A stretch of 64,000 bases of DNA. Source: Edaphobacter sp. 12200R-103. Lineage in GTDB: Bacteria; Acidobacteriota; Terriglobia; Terriglobales; Acidobacteriaceae. This document shows, one piece after another, positions 8,947 to 18,708 of the stretch (position 1 is the stretch's first letter; each line of letters opens with the position of its first letter). Position numbers and translations under genes: made by a program. The stretch is from positions 496,001-560,000 of the forward strand of contig NZ_CP048114.1 of NCBI RefSeq assembly GCF_010093025.1, read 5' to 3'. The notes beneath the pieces were generated by a model that had not been told where the DNA came from, made no database searches, and saw nothing but the letters and a program-made list of their open reading frames with translations.

Positions 8947-11900
8947 TCAATGGGACTGGCTAAGACGGCGGTAATAATCTGCAACTGCATCCTTATATCC
9001 AGTAGGAATGATGGTGGATCGTCCAGAGCGTGCCTCCGGCGAAGGACCTTGAGTGAGGAGTTGGAGTTCCATGCGATCGATCGAGCTGAGCATTTCGCGT
9101 TTCATCTGATCGACCAGCGCCGGATTGCCGGGGAAACGTTTGGGGTCGAGGCTTAGCATCCGTTCAGTAAGGTCTCGAATCTCTTTGGAGATGCCTGGGT
9201 CCTCTTTGAAGGCGCGTCTTAACTGATCGAATTCATGCAGCTGCTGTTGGATGAAGCGTTCTGTATCCTGGGGATTTCCAGAGGCATCCGTAGGCGCAGG
9301 GAAGAGAGCGCCGGAGGCATAAGTGTTATTGCCGGTATTTGTGTTGTTCCACGCAGTGCCGTTCGTGGTATCTCCTCCACCCTTAGGGATCTCGCCATTG
9401 TTGCCTGCCTGTTGTGCTTGATTTCCCTGTCCAGAGCGGTTGGATAGTGGATTGGGATGGGGTATTTGTGCCTGAGATCGGGAAAGGGTTTCGTTGTGGT
9501 GGTCAGGGGATCTCTGTGAGTGGACTAGAGAATCGTTGCTGCCGTTGAGCCTGTCGAGTTGCCGACGAAGGCGCTGCAACTGTTCGAGTGCCGCTGTCTG
9601 ATTGTTTGTGCGTGAGACAGATTGCCCCTCGGAAGGATTTCTGGCATCAGTAGTGCTTTCTGCCTGGTGGATCTGCTGGCCGAGTCGCTCCAACGACTTT
9701 GTAATCTCGGATTCTGTTCCATTTGAGTTCGGATTGATTCCCCGACGGAGCCAGTCGGCGGTGCGTTGAAGACGATTATCGACGTCCGCATCGTCCATCT
9801 CTGTCAATGCCTGGCGGAGCTTCTGCGCGGCCTTGGGCTGATTGGGCATCATGGTGCGGGCAGTATCTCGCAGATTCTTTTGCAGCTGAGAAAGATCATT
9901 GGAGAGTTGCTGTCGCTCGGCGGCGAGCTGATTCCGCTGTTGCAGACGTGCCCGCATGCTGTCACGACTGGTTAAATCGGCCTGTCCCTGTGCGGCAAAT
10001 CGATTGATGCGTTCGGTTTGAGCACGCTGTTCCTGCGAGATACGATCCGCCTCCTGCGACAGACTGCCGAGTCTTGTTGAATCCATCTGTTGTTGTGCCG
10101 TGCGCAGAGTATCTTTTGCTGATTCGAGGGCGCGGCGTGCGGAGTCCGGGCCGTTCTGCCGTTCAGCACTCTGCCTCATCGCCTCATTTGCCTGGCGAAG
10201 TTGACGGAGGGCTTGCTGAATGCGCTGATCCTGTTGCGATCCGCTGTTCTGCGTGGAACCAGAAGATCTGGCTGAAAAAGAACCCGTCTGATCGCGGGAT
10301 GCAGACTGAGATGTGGAAGAAGCGCTTCCCTGTGCGCTCTGTTGTGGTGAGGATTGCTGTCTGTTCCGGGCAAGTTGTTCCAGTTGTCGCTGTAACTCTT
10401 CGGCCTCCCGCCGAAGCATCTCCTGCTGCCATCGTTGCTGGAAGCTCTGCTGTGAATCCTTTTGTTGTTGGGACAGGTCTTCCTGCCGTCTCGCGAGCGC
10501 ATCGAGCTTTGCCAGGATGTCGTCAATATCCTTCTGTTCTTTCTGTGCAGGAGAGGTGTTTTGCGCAGTCTCATACTGATTCTTTTCGGTGTCCATCTCC
10601 AGATCGAACAGACTCGCAAGATCGCGTCCCGCAGAGTTTGCGCCCCCGCCACCACTGCCTCCTTGCTGACCGAAGGCTACCTGGATCTGCCGGAAGGTGG
10701 CTTCTGCACGAAGAAGGGCCTGAAGGGCCTTCTGTTCAAGAGGCAGCGCATTCTTCCATTGCATCGCCTTGAGCTTGTCTGCGGCCGGACTCATGGCATC
10801 GGCTGCCTGCTGCATATCCTTTTCAAAGCTAGAGAATTCATCATTCGTCTCGCTAAGATCGCGACTTTGCATGCGGGCGGAGAGAGCCAGAACCTGGTCG
10901 CGCAGCTTGCTTTGCGCGTCAGCCAGGAAATGTCCATCGCTTGCCGCAGCACTCTTGCTGTTCTGCTGATTCCATGTCGCCCCGATAAGCTCCTTTTCCC
11001 GCCTGGAGATGTCCATCTGGTTGTTCTGACCGCCGCCTCCGCCACCTCCTCCACCACTCTGCTGCGATTGTGAGAACTCCCGCTCGAAGGGATCCACCTG
11101 GACGAAGCTGATGTTTGTGCGGGCCTCTGCATGTCCGTCCCGGGCAGTGGCATAGACGCTTACCAGGTCGCCAGGAACAAGTTTGTACTGCTCAAGCGCA
11201 AGAGTGTGCGATTTCTCAGCATTTTTTGCACCTGTCGCAGTCAGCAGATTGACCTGCTGTTCGGGCCCGCCGTTCACTGAGTAGTGCAGGCGCAGATCCC
11301 GCAATCCAAACTGGTCGGCACTTTGAACGCCGATGCTGACCTCTTCGATGGGGGAAGCACGGTAATCTCCTCCGGGATGCGTAATGCTTACCTGCGGCGG
11401 CTCCGCTTTATCGGTTGCAATGAAATAGTCTTCAGAGAGTCGAACGGTCTGGCCTTGATCCAGCGCAGCGATATGATAGGCTCCGTCTCGATCCATTGTG
11501 ATGGTTGCGGCATAGACATTTCCATTTTCCGGTGAGAGCGCGAGCTCCTTTCCGTCGTCGAGCGCTAATCTCCCGTTGGCGAGTGGTTTATTCGTTTCGA
11601 TCTCAATTTGGGCTTTTGTGCCTTCGATAGCTCGAATATCGCCTGATTGCTCTTGCGATGCGGTTTTGATGCCGGTCCAGGCAGGATAGTGATACGTGAC
11701 CGTAATCCTCTTTACGGAAGGAAGCTCAACGACTCGTACGGTGTAATGCGGTGACGTCAAAGGGCCGGCTTTGACGTAGTACTCCACATTTTCTGGTAGC
11801 GCCGAGAGCACGAGGTGATAGTTGCCTTTCCCTCCGGTTCCCTCCTCTGGCTGCATCGTGACCTGCTCCCAGTCTTTGGCGCTCCGATAATGCGCGAAGA

Positions 11901-12549
11901 GTTGAACCTTATCTGGGTGAAGTCCCAGAATATGTGCTGTAACCGTTTGATCGCTGTTGCGTCTGACGGCCACATTGCCCGGACTGACGCTGATGCTGTA
12001 CAGCGGTTGAGAGTGTCTGTCTCCGCCAGTCCACAACGCAGCCGCACCGTATCCTAGAAAGCCGGGCCTTGCAGTGACCATCCAAATTAGAGTGGCAAGA
12101 CAGCCGAGTCCGAGCCCTGCGAAAAGAAAGAGGCGATTGCGTGGTGCTATGGCCGATGCAGGAGCGTCGCAGGTGTGTTGCAGGGTCTCGGCTGCGAGCA
12201 GTTCCAGGAACGGATCGGCTGCTCGCTGGCGCTCATGAAATGTAGTAAGTCGTTGTTCGAAATCTGGATAGGCTGCTTCAGCCTTGCGGACAACACGATC
12301 CGATGTGAGCCGGATCAGAGGAATCAGGATTCCAAGTGCACCGGCAGTCACGAGCGCGAGGAAGAGTGCAAGTCTCGCTGCTCTGATCCCGGCGGAAGGG
12401 AAGGCATAGTGATTCAGCAGGAGAACAAGGATGATGGTTGTAGCGAGAGCCGAGAAGAGAAGAAGCGCGGAGCCGGTAAGCCAGGCGTGAAGGCGCAGTC
12501 TGCTTCTCAGTCGCGAGATGTACGCGTTGAGTTCGTTCTGTCTGCTCAT
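8947..12549 (-). CDS. DUF4175-type large membrane protein with Gln-rich coiled coils
   Basis: A 1200-residue protein. The N-terminus has three hydrophobic helices (about residues 22-45, 57-80 and 145-160), as in DUF4175 proteins. Then come beta-rich segments with repeated VSITHPGGD/VRVVELPS-like strands, a Gly run near residues 505-515, and a long Gln/Arg/Ala-rich region (about 540-980) with heptad-like coiled-coil character. The function of DUF4175 is unknown; it is recurrently encoded with MoxR/DUF58/BatA genes. The start overlaps the stop of the BatA-like gene as ATGA (12546-12549), so it is the last gene of the cluster. The N-terminus is likely in the inner membrane with a large periplasmic part; this is inferred from hydrophobicity. 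Confidence 0.75.
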   Translation of the reverse strand: MSRQNELNAYISRLRSRLRLHAWLTGSALLLFSALATTIILVLLLNHYAFPSAGIRAARLALFLALVTAGALGILIPLIRLTSDRVVRKAEAAYPDFEQRLTTFHERQRAADPFLELLAAETLQHTCDAPASAIAPRNRLFLFAGLGLGCLATLIWMVTARPGFLGYGAAALWTGGDRHSQPLYSISVSPGNVAVRRNSDQTVTAHILGLHPDKVQLFAHYRSAKDWEQVTMQPEEGTGGKGNYHLVLSALPENVEYYVKAGPLTSPHYTVRVVELPSVKRITVTYHYPAWTGIKTASQEQSGDIRAIEGTKAQIEIETNKPLANGRLALDDGKELALSPENGNVYAATITMDRDGAYHIAALDQGQTVRLSEDYFIATDKAEPPQVSITHPGGDYRASPIEEVSIGVQSADQFGLRDLRLHYSVNGGPEQQVNLLTATGAKNAEKSHTLALEQYKLVPGDLVSVYATARDGHAEARTNISFVQVDPFEREFSQSQQSGGGGGGGGGQNNQMDISRREKELIGATWNQQNSKSAAASDGHFLADAQSKLRDQVLALSARMQSRDLSETNDEFSSFEKDMQQAADAMSPAADKLKAMQWKNALPLEQKALQALLRAEATFRQIQVAFGQQGGSGGGGANSAGRDLASLFDLEMDTEKNQYETAQNTSPAQKEQKDIDDILAKLDALARRQEDLSQQQKDSQQSFQQRWQQEMLRREAEELQRQLEQLARNRQQSSPQQSAQGSASSTSQSASRDQTGSFSARSSGSTQNSGSQQDQRIQQALRQLRQANEAMRQSAERQNGPDSARRALESAKDTLRTAQQQMDSTRLGSLSQEADRISQEQRAQTERINRFAAQGQADLTSRDSMRARLQQRNQLAAERQQLSNDLSQLQKNLRDTARTMMPNQPKAAQKLRQALTEMDDADVDNRLQRTADWLRRGINPNSNGTESEITKSLERLGQQIHQAESTTDARNPSEGQSVSRTNNQTAALEQLQRLRRQLDRLNGSNDSLVHSQRSPDHHNETLSRSQAQIPHPNPLSNRSGQGNQAQQAGNNGEIPKGGGDTTNGTAWNNTNTGNNTYASGALFPAPTDASGNPQDTERFIQQQLHEFDQLRRAFKEDPGISKEIRDLTERMLSLDPKRFPGNPALVDQMKREMLSSIDRMELQLLTQGPSPEARSGRSTIIPTGYKDAVADYYRRLSQSH

Positions 12550-14582
12550 ATTTCCTCCCGCTGAATCCCGAGATAGCGGCTCGAGAGGAGGGCTTCAGCA
12601 ACAGCCACTACGAACGCAAATAGCATAACGTACCACCATAGTGTTGGGCTGTCGTATTGGATGGCGGCTGTGAAAACCGACTCCTGCCGCTGCGCCGCAT
12701 CGCTGTTTCCGGCCCATAAGCTCTGCATTTCAGCGGGGATAGGGGCGAGATCCGATTCTCGGGGATCGGGATTGACCCCGATGACGGCATCGCGGCCGTT
12801 GGGATAGCGAACCTTATAAAAGCCAGCTTGGTCCAGTCGAAACGTGGGGGTGGTTCGGGCCTGTGCCAGCGAGAGTGGGCGATGCCCTTCCGGATCGATG
12901 ATCTCTGCGCTGGTTTTGTCCGTGGAATCTGCCGTCGATGGGCGTAGTTGCAGGTATGAGTCGACTGTACGGGAACCGCTGGCTTCGCCTTCTCCGGAGA
13001 GGTAGCGAACAGTCTTGTCAACAAACGATACGAAGACGGGGTGGAGAGGAAGATCGTTCGTTAGGTTTTCAAGACCCGTTGTGAAGAGGAGAACGTGGCC
13101 TTGACCTCTGCTCTTCTCAAGCAGAAGCGGGGTCCCGTCATTGAGTTGCGCCGCGATACGTGCTTCAGATGGATTTACGGAAGCTGCATACATAACTTTG
13201 ACTGCGCCCCATCCTCCGTTATCAGGACCGGGCTTGCTCTGTTCGAGTGCTGGATAGGTGAAATCGACTAGTCCTACAGCGGCAGGTGTAGACGGGCTGA
13301 AGTTGTTGTTTCGCTGAAGGGGCCCGGACCATAAGGGGATGTGTGGATGCCTCTCCGCCTCAAGGCCCAGAGCGATCAGGATACCGCCTCCTTTTGAGAC
13401 GTATTGCTCAAGTGAGTGTTCGAAGACGGGTGGTAGCGTCGTCGCATCTGAAAGAACAACAAACGCGAATCTGTCCGGACTGATTTGAGCTGTCTGGTCG
13501 CTCGAAATAGACTGGAGGATGAAAGAGCCGTGAGCCGCCGCTTTGAGGGCAGCGTCGAAGTATACCGGTGATCGTTGATCGGAAGAGCTGTGGACGAAGA
13601 GTATTCTCTGTGGATCGACGCGACGGAGTGCAAATCGATAGATGTTGTCAGCGGGAAGGGCATCGTTGCCGTCAACACGAATCTCACATTGGGAGAAGCC
13701 ATAGCCTATTTCCGGTGGAGTGAACTCTACGGGCAGCCGCCCATTTGCTGGAAGTTTGATGGTTTTGGTGGAGATGATCTTTCCATTGATTACCAGGGTG
13801 ACGGTCTTGTTGGATTCGTCAGTGGAGAATCCCGCTAATACGGTCTTTACTCGCGAAGTAGGAGGATCTCTGGGATCAGTAATTTCAGATGGAGCGGTGA
13901 CACTTTCGATCGTCCAGTTTGATAGATTACCCGTGTCGCCAACGGGATGGAGCGTAAGACGCACGTTGGACGGCATTACTGCCTCAGCAAGGTTTTCGGG
14001 CATTGCGGTACGCTGCAGGTCGCTGAAGAGGTGCAGATGAACTGGTCCGGCCCATACCTGCGTCAACGTGCGCACTGATTGGGCCAGCTCTGCAAAGCTG
14101 GCGTGGCCATCGCCGACCTCGATGCTGTCGATAGCGCTTCTGAGTTGTGACGGGTCTGATGTGGGCTGTGTCATGACCTGGAAGTGGCCTCCCAGGGAGA
14201 TGATCTGTGCTTTTTGCGAATGAGGTTTGGACGCGATGAGCGTGAGCGTCATCCGTTTGGCATCTGTGAATCGAGAGCTGGAGCGCATGCTGAAAGAGTT
14301 GTCGAGGACCACCAGCAGCAATGCATCCTGATTCCTGGAGGTCCGGTGAAGGAATGGATTTGTGAATGCAAAGACGATTAGCAGGATCAGAAGAGATCGC
14401 AGAGTGAAGAGGAGCAGGTAACGGAGGCGTCGATGGCGCGTTGAACTCTGCGTACCCCGTTCAAAGAACATCAGCGAACTTACCGTTCGAGGCGTGGTTA
14501 CGTGCTTGCGCAGCAGATGCACGAAGATCGGAGCTGCAAGAGCGAGCAGGCCCGCCAAAAACCATGGCGCAAGCAGACCCAT
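12546..14582 (-). CDS. BatA-like VWA membrane protein
   Basis: A 678-residue protein that begins with the aerotolerance-regulator (BatA) N-terminal signature MGLLAPWFLAGLLALAAPIF and a second membrane helix near residues 54-74. A von Willebrand factor A domain follows, with MIDAS motif DNSFS at residues 94-98. A beta-rich middle region comes next, and a C-terminal membrane helix lies just before the end (WWYVMLFAFVVAVAEALL). A GATase-like region with GGGILIALG is visible in the middle. Bat proteins cooperate with MoxR ATPases in envelope or stress-related functions in other bacteria. It lies two bases after the DUF58 gene and overlaps DUF4175 by 4 bases, so co-translation is likely. Confidence 0.85.
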   Translation of the reverse strand: MGLLAPWFLAGLLALAAPIFVHLLRKHVTTPRTVSSLMFFERGTQSSTRHRRLRYLLLFTLRSLLILLIVFAFTNPFLHRTSRNQDALLLVVLDNSFSMRSSSRFTDAKRMTLTLIASKPHSQKAQIISLGGHFQVMTQPTSDPSQLRSAIDSIEVGDGHASFAELAQSVRTLTQVWAGPVHLHLFSDLQRTAMPENLAEAVMPSNVRLTLHPVGDTGNLSNWTIESVTAPSEITDPRDPPTSRVKTVLAGFSTDESNKTVTLVINGKIISTKTIKLPANGRLPVEFTPPEIGYGFSQCEIRVDGNDALPADNIYRFALRRVDPQRILFVHSSSDQRSPVYFDAALKAAAHGSFILQSISSDQTAQISPDRFAFVVLSDATTLPPVFEHSLEQYVSKGGGILIALGLEAERHPHIPLWSGPLQRNNNFSPSTPAAVGLVDFTYPALEQSKPGPDNGGWGAVKVMYAASVNPSEARIAAQLNDGTPLLLEKSRGQGHVLLFTTGLENLTNDLPLHPVFVSFVDKTVRYLSGEGEASGSRTVDSYLQLRPSTADSTDKTSAEIIDPEGHRPLSLAQARTTPTFRLDQAGFYKVRYPNGRDAVIGVNPDPRESDLAPIPAEMQSLWAGNSDAAQRQESVFTAAIQYDSPTLWWYVMLFAFVVAVAEALLSSRYLGIQREEI

Positions 14583-14584
14583 CT

Positions 14585-15475
14585 TTAGGCACCTGCCTTT
14601 CGCAGAGAGAGGTATTCCCGCAACATCTGATCCAGGGGTTGAGCTGTGGAGATCAAGCGGTATTCAAGACCCGCGCCCTGTGCTTGTGAGCGCAACTGTT
14701 CGATGTGCGCTTCAATCTTTAGCCGGTAGGTGGTATTGACGTACTCCGGGATGACTTCGATCTTCTCCTGGGTTTCAAGATCAACCAGGATGGATGGGCT
14801 GCTGAGCGCGGGCCGGAGCTCATTCGGATCCAGGAGATGAAACAGGATGACGTCATTCCCTATAAAGTGAAGCTGTTCCAGCGCCTGGACGACGGCGGCA
14901 GGATCTTCATAGAAGTCGGAGATAACAATAATGATGCCGCGACGATGCAGCAGAGCCTGAAGGTGTCTGAGCGGCTTGAAGATGTCTGTACGGGCCCGAG
15001 GTTCAGCTCGATCGAGTGCAGACAGCAGCCGAGCAAGCTGCCCCGGACGTGTTGAGGGAGGGACGAAGTCGCGGACATCATCATCAAACACAATGATTCC
15101 CGCGGCGTCCCTCTGATTGTGGATAGCGAGATAGAAGAGTGATGCGGCGACGAATCTCGCATAGTCGGCTTTAATCGGAGATCGAGAGCCGTACTGCATG
15201 GAATTGCTTGCGTCGAGCAGAACCGTAAGCTGACTATTCGTTTCACCTTCGTACCGCTTGAGATAGCAACGTTCTGTACGTGCGAACAGGTTCCAGTCGA
15301 CGTGGCGAAGATCGTCGCCCTGCACATAGGGTCGATACTCCGCGAATTCCTGGCTGAACCCGAAGTCCGGCGAGCGGTGAAGGCCAGCGACGAAGCCATC
15401 GACAACAGTCCGGGCGATGAGGTCAAGAGAGGTGATACCGGCCAGAACAGCGGGATCGAGGAAGCGTTGCATCAC
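14585..15475 (-). CDS. DUF58 domain protein (VWA-like MoxR partner)
   Basis: A 296-residue soluble protein with the hallmark DUF58 motif YRPYVQGDDLRHVDWN at residues 47-62, then a VWA-like fold with DASNS at residues 88-92. DUF58 proteins are almost always encoded beside MoxR AAA+ ATPases and are thought to be their adaptors or substrates. The start overlaps the stop of the MoxR gene as ATGA (15472-15475). No membrane helix is visible, unlike longer DUF58 family members, so a cytoplasmic location is likely. Confidence 0.92.
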   Translation of the reverse strand: MMQRFLDPAVLAGITSLDLIARTVVDGFVAGLHRSPDFGFSQEFAEYRPYVQGDDLRHVDWNLFARTERCYLKRYEGETNSQLTVLLDASNSMQYGSRSPIKADYARFVAASLFYLAIHNQRDAAGIIVFDDDVRDFVPPSTRPGQLARLLSALDRAEPRARTDIFKPLRHLQALLHRRGIIIVISDFYEDPAAVVQALEQLHFIGNDVILFHLLDPNELRPALSSPSILVDLETQEKIEVIPEYVNTTYRLKIEAHIEQLRSQAQGAGLEYRLISTAQPLDQMLREYLSLRKAGA

Positions 15476-16500
15476 TCCTCCTTGGGAGGCAGTAAGTGGG
15501 CGAGGAGACGCTGGAGAATATCGTCCGTGTCGATTCGCTCAGAGTCTGCATGGAAGTTGAGGAGAATGCGGTGGCGCAAGATGGGAGTTGCGAGCGAAGT
15601 TATGTCTTCATAGGTCACATGAAATCGTCTTCTGGAAAGAGCACGGGCCTTGGCCGCAAGCACGATGTACTGGGCCGCACGGACGCTTCCGCCATAACTG
15701 ACGTACTTCCTGATAAAGTCTGGCGCATTATCGCTCTTGGGCCGCGTGGCTCGAACAAGATCGACGACATAACGCCCGACTGAGGTCGCTATCGGAACCA
15801 TTCTGACCAGTTGTTGAAAATCAAGCAGTTCTTCCGCAGTAGTAACTGCCTCGACCTTTGGGGTTTGTGTTGTCGTCGTGAGATCAAGGACCTTCAGCTC
15901 TTCCTCCGGCGTGAGATAGTCGAGAACTGCGTTGAACAGGAAACGATCAAGCTGCGCCTCGGGAAGGGGATAGGTGCCCTCGAGCTCGATCGGGTTTTGA
16001 GTGGCAAGGACGAAGAAAGGCTCAGGCAGGGGATAGATATGCCCTCGCACGGTGCATGAGTGTTCCTGCATTGCTTCAAGCAGGGCTGACTGCGTCTTTG
16101 GAGGCGTACGGTTGATCTCGTCTGCCAGCAATATATTGCCGAAGACGGGGCCGGGAACGAAGGTCCACTTCCGATGGCCTGTCGCCAGGTCTTCTTCGAT
16201 GATGTCTGTCCCTGTGATGTCAGAAGGCATCAGGTCAGGAGTGAACTGAATGCGGCGGAAGTCCAGCCCCAGCGCCTCTGCAATGGTTCGTACCATCAGT
16301 GTCTTCGCAGTTCCGGGCAGGCCAGTCATGAGGCAGTGGCCACCGACAAAGAGTGCAGTCAATATCTGGTCGATTACTTCCTGCTGACCGACGATAACCT
16401 CGCGCACCTGGCGCAGGATGTTTTCACGAACGGTGTGAAAGCGCTCCACCCGTTGCTGGAGTTCGGCTGCGTCTGAACTGAGATCGGCAAAAGTGGCCAT
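15472..16500 (-). CDS. moxR: MoxR family AAA+ ATPase
   Basis: A 342-residue MoxR-type AAA+ ATPase. Walker A is GLPGTAKT at residues 60-67, Walker B is LLADEI around 124-129 (Asp127, Glu128), and sensor 1 is in VLATQNPIELEGTYPLPEAQLDRF. MoxR ATPases act as chaperone-like remodelers for VWA partners, maturing enzymes or supporting envelope stress resistance. It is fourth from the end of the minus-strand cluster and follows the TPR-gluzincin gene by 12 bases. Overlap with DUF58 supports a physical MoxR-DUF58 pair. The client protein is not identifiable from sequence; candidates are the membrane VWA proteins encoded on both sides. Confidence 0.95.
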   Translation of the reverse strand: MATFADLSSDAAELQQRVERFHTVRENILRQVREVIVGQQEVIDQILTALFVGGHCLMTGLPGTAKTLMVRTIAEALGLDFRRIQFTPDLMPSDITGTDIIEEDLATGHRKWTFVPGPVFGNILLADEINRTPPKTQSALLEAMQEHSCTVRGHIYPLPEPFFVLATQNPIELEGTYPLPEAQLDRFLFNAVLDYLTPEEELKVLDLTTTTQTPKVEAVTTAEELLDFQQLVRMVPIATSVGRYVVDLVRATRPKSDNAPDFIRKYVSYGGSVRAAQYIVLAAKARALSRRRFHVTYEDITSLATPILRHRILLNFHADSERIDTDDILQRLLAHLLPPKEE

Positions 16501-16512
16501 GCGGAATCCTCG

Positions 16513-18708
16513 CTATTTTTCTGATGATGGATGTAACTCCATCAGTAACTTCTGGGCCGGTAGATAGCCCGGCGCTATCTCGAGAGCGGCTAGAACGCGT
16601 TCTTCGGCTTCATTCCGATTGCCTATGGCAAGATAGGCTCGTGCCAACAGGTACTGGACGCCGGCCTTATCTACGGGGTTCGATGCGAGTGCTGCAGTGT
16701 ACTCGTTTATGGCTCGATCGAAATGCTTTTGTCCGTAGAAGAGATCACCGAGCTTACGGTGAAGCTCTGGATCATTGACCGGATAAATATAGTTAATGCG
16801 TGCGAGCGTCCCGGCCGCCGCCGCAGCATCTCCCTGGTGCTCCTGGAGATTTGCGAGTTGTTTCAACGTTGCTGGATTTTGTCCGCCTGCCTGTTCGTAA
16901 GAGAGGAGAGTCACAGCTTCAGAACGGGGATCGTTGAGAGCATGGTGTGCGTCCGCGAGAATCTCATAGGCATCTCCATCACCGACGTAATCCGGATAGA
17001 GCGCGAGTACGGCCGGCCCTTGACGAACGACAATATCCCATTGTTTGTTTTGAGCGGCGGCAGTCAGCGTCTTCATCTGTTGCTGCCAGTCGGCGAAGTG
17101 AGATGCCTCTGCACCGTAATGCGTATCAAGCCAGGACAGGTACTGCTTATCGAAGTCCTGGGGAGTGGTGGCCAGGACCCCCTGTATCACCTCGGGAGTT
17201 GTGTGTAGAGCAGCGTAGGAATGAACCATTTCAAGCAACTTTGATTCACCCCACCTCTCCTTGATGAAGTCGCAGATAGTTCCAGCCTGGAAGTAGGAGA
17301 CAACAACCTGCGATGGATACTGTGGGTAGACGAAGCCGCGATCCAGTTGAAGGATGGGCAGGAGCTTTTTGTCTCGAATCGCGATCAGAACGTCAGGCGT
17401 GGCGCGATTTTTCCACTCGGAAGAGCGCTCGCCTTCTTCATGAACGGCAAGTCCTTCTGTAAACCAGCGCGGAACATGATTTCTGGTTGCGGTAAGAACG
17501 TAGGCGTGGCTCATCTCATGCCACAACGTAGCGCCCCAATTGAAATCACCAGGGCGACGTGCAGAGGGACTGTCGATGGCGATGACCTCGCCGAAGGTTA
17601 CTCCCAATGCGCCAAGTCCCGGCATTCCCATCGTCCGAACGGCGAAATCTTCGTGATCCGGGTAGACCTCAAGCTGAATGGGTTGTGGCAGAGTCATTGC
17701 GTACTTCCTGTTGTAGGTAGAAATAATTGCGTGCAATTCGCTTTGAAGATAAGGACGCATAAGCTCGGCCTCGGTCTTCTTCAGCTTCAGAATAGTGTCA
17801 CCATCGCGCACGGTAACGTAATTCCGATAGCTGTCGAGAAGGCGCAGGCTGTTTACGGTGGCGGCGTTACGATAGCCGTTGTTGTAGCTAAGCTCGAGTT
17901 CTTTTTGAGCTTCCTCCTGTTGGCCAAGACGCATCAGGGCAATCCCCAGAGAGGAATGTGCCGACCAGAGGTCCGGTTCGGCGGCGACTGCTTTTCTGTA
18001 GTAGGCGGCTGCATCTTCGTGGCGGTAGTGCAGCTCAAGGTGATGTGCGATCTCGGAGTAGGCTAGACCATAATGCGGATTGATGGATCTGATCTGGTTG
18101 AGCCATGAATCAGGAGAACGCTCGCCGATGACTTCAATCGCGGCATGCACTGCCATCGCGTCAAGAGCCTCATTGTCGAGTGCGAGAGCCTTATCTGCCT
18201 CCGCTGCTGCCTGGCCACGCTCATCATTATCGAGCGCCAGGTTGGCTGCCAGCTCATGTGCACGCACATTTTTGGGATCAACCGCCAAAGCTTTGCTGAC
18301 GTATGACATCGCATTGCCGTCAAAGCTTTCCGCCGAGATGAGCGCCATGCCTATATATGCGTCTGCATTCGATGGATCTTTTGCCAGCGCTTCGCGAAAG
18401 AGATCAGCTGCTTCTTTGTTGTTGAAGCGATCGTGCAGCAGCATGCCCCAACGAACCTTCGTTTCAGCATTGCTGCCTAACGTTTGGGTTGCGATGCGAA
18501 ACTGCTCGTTGGAGCGATCCCATTCGCCAAGGCCCCAGTATCCCTCTGCACGGACAGCCGCATCGTTGCTGCGAAGCAGCTGTTGGAAGCAAGACTGCGA
18601 TTGCTGCTCCTGGCCATGCTTTCGCAGCATCCAGCAGTCGGAAGGCGGCACTGCCAGGAGCGGGCTGCTGCTCAGCAGAAGAATCGCAAGCATGGTGAGA
18701 CGAATCAT
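16513..18708 (-). CDS. Secreted TPR protein with peptidase-MA-like (gluzincin) domain
   Basis: A 731-residue protein with a signal peptide (about residues 1-19, ending LLAVPP). TPR-like helical repeats cover about residues 30-300. A peptidase-MA-like domain has HEMSH at residues 397-401 and the third zinc ligand Glu418 in WFTEGLAVHEE, and more TPRs lie at the C-terminus (about 610-730). The HExxH...E arrangement is intact, so zinc-dependent proteolysis is plausible. The start codon overlaps the stop of the caspase-fold gene as ATGA (18705-18708). Being exported and co-encoded with MoxR/VWA proteins, it may process or survey envelope proteins; this is inference. Confidence 0.85.
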   Translation of the reverse strand: MIRLTMLAILLLSSSPLLAVPPSDCWMLRKHGQEQQSQSCFQQLLRSNDAAVRAEGYWGLGEWDRSNEQFRIATQTLGSNAETKVRWGMLLHDRFNNKEAADLFREALAKDPSNADAYIGMALISAESFDGNAMSYVSKALAVDPKNVRAHELAANLALDNDERGQAAAEADKALALDNEALDAMAVHAAIEVIGERSPDSWLNQIRSINPHYGLAYSEIAHHLELHYRHEDAAAYYRKAVAAEPDLWSAHSSLGIALMRLGQQEEAQKELELSYNNGYRNAATVNSLRLLDSYRNYVTVRDGDTILKLKKTEAELMRPYLQSELHAIISTYNRKYAMTLPQPIQLEVYPDHEDFAVRTMGMPGLGALGVTFGEVIAIDSPSARRPGDFNWGATLWHEMSHAYVLTATRNHVPRWFTEGLAVHEEGERSSEWKNRATPDVLIAIRDKKLLPILQLDRGFVYPQYPSQVVVSYFQAGTICDFIKERWGESKLLEMVHSYAALHTTPEVIQGVLATTPQDFDKQYLSWLDTHYGAEASHFADWQQQMKTLTAAAQNKQWDIVVRQGPAVLALYPDYVGDGDAYEILADAHHALNDPRSEAVTLLSYEQAGGQNPATLKQLANLQEHQGDAAAAAGTLARINYIYPVNDPELHRKLGDLFYGQKHFDRAINEYTAALASNPVDKAGVQYLLARAYLAIGNRNEAEERVLAALEIAPGYLPAQKLLMELHPSSEK

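Noticed and set aside
10074-10772. 232-codon plus-strand open frame inside the DUF4175 gene
   Set aside because: Antisense shadow of a long Gln/Arg-rich coding region; no start signal and composition of a mirror frame.
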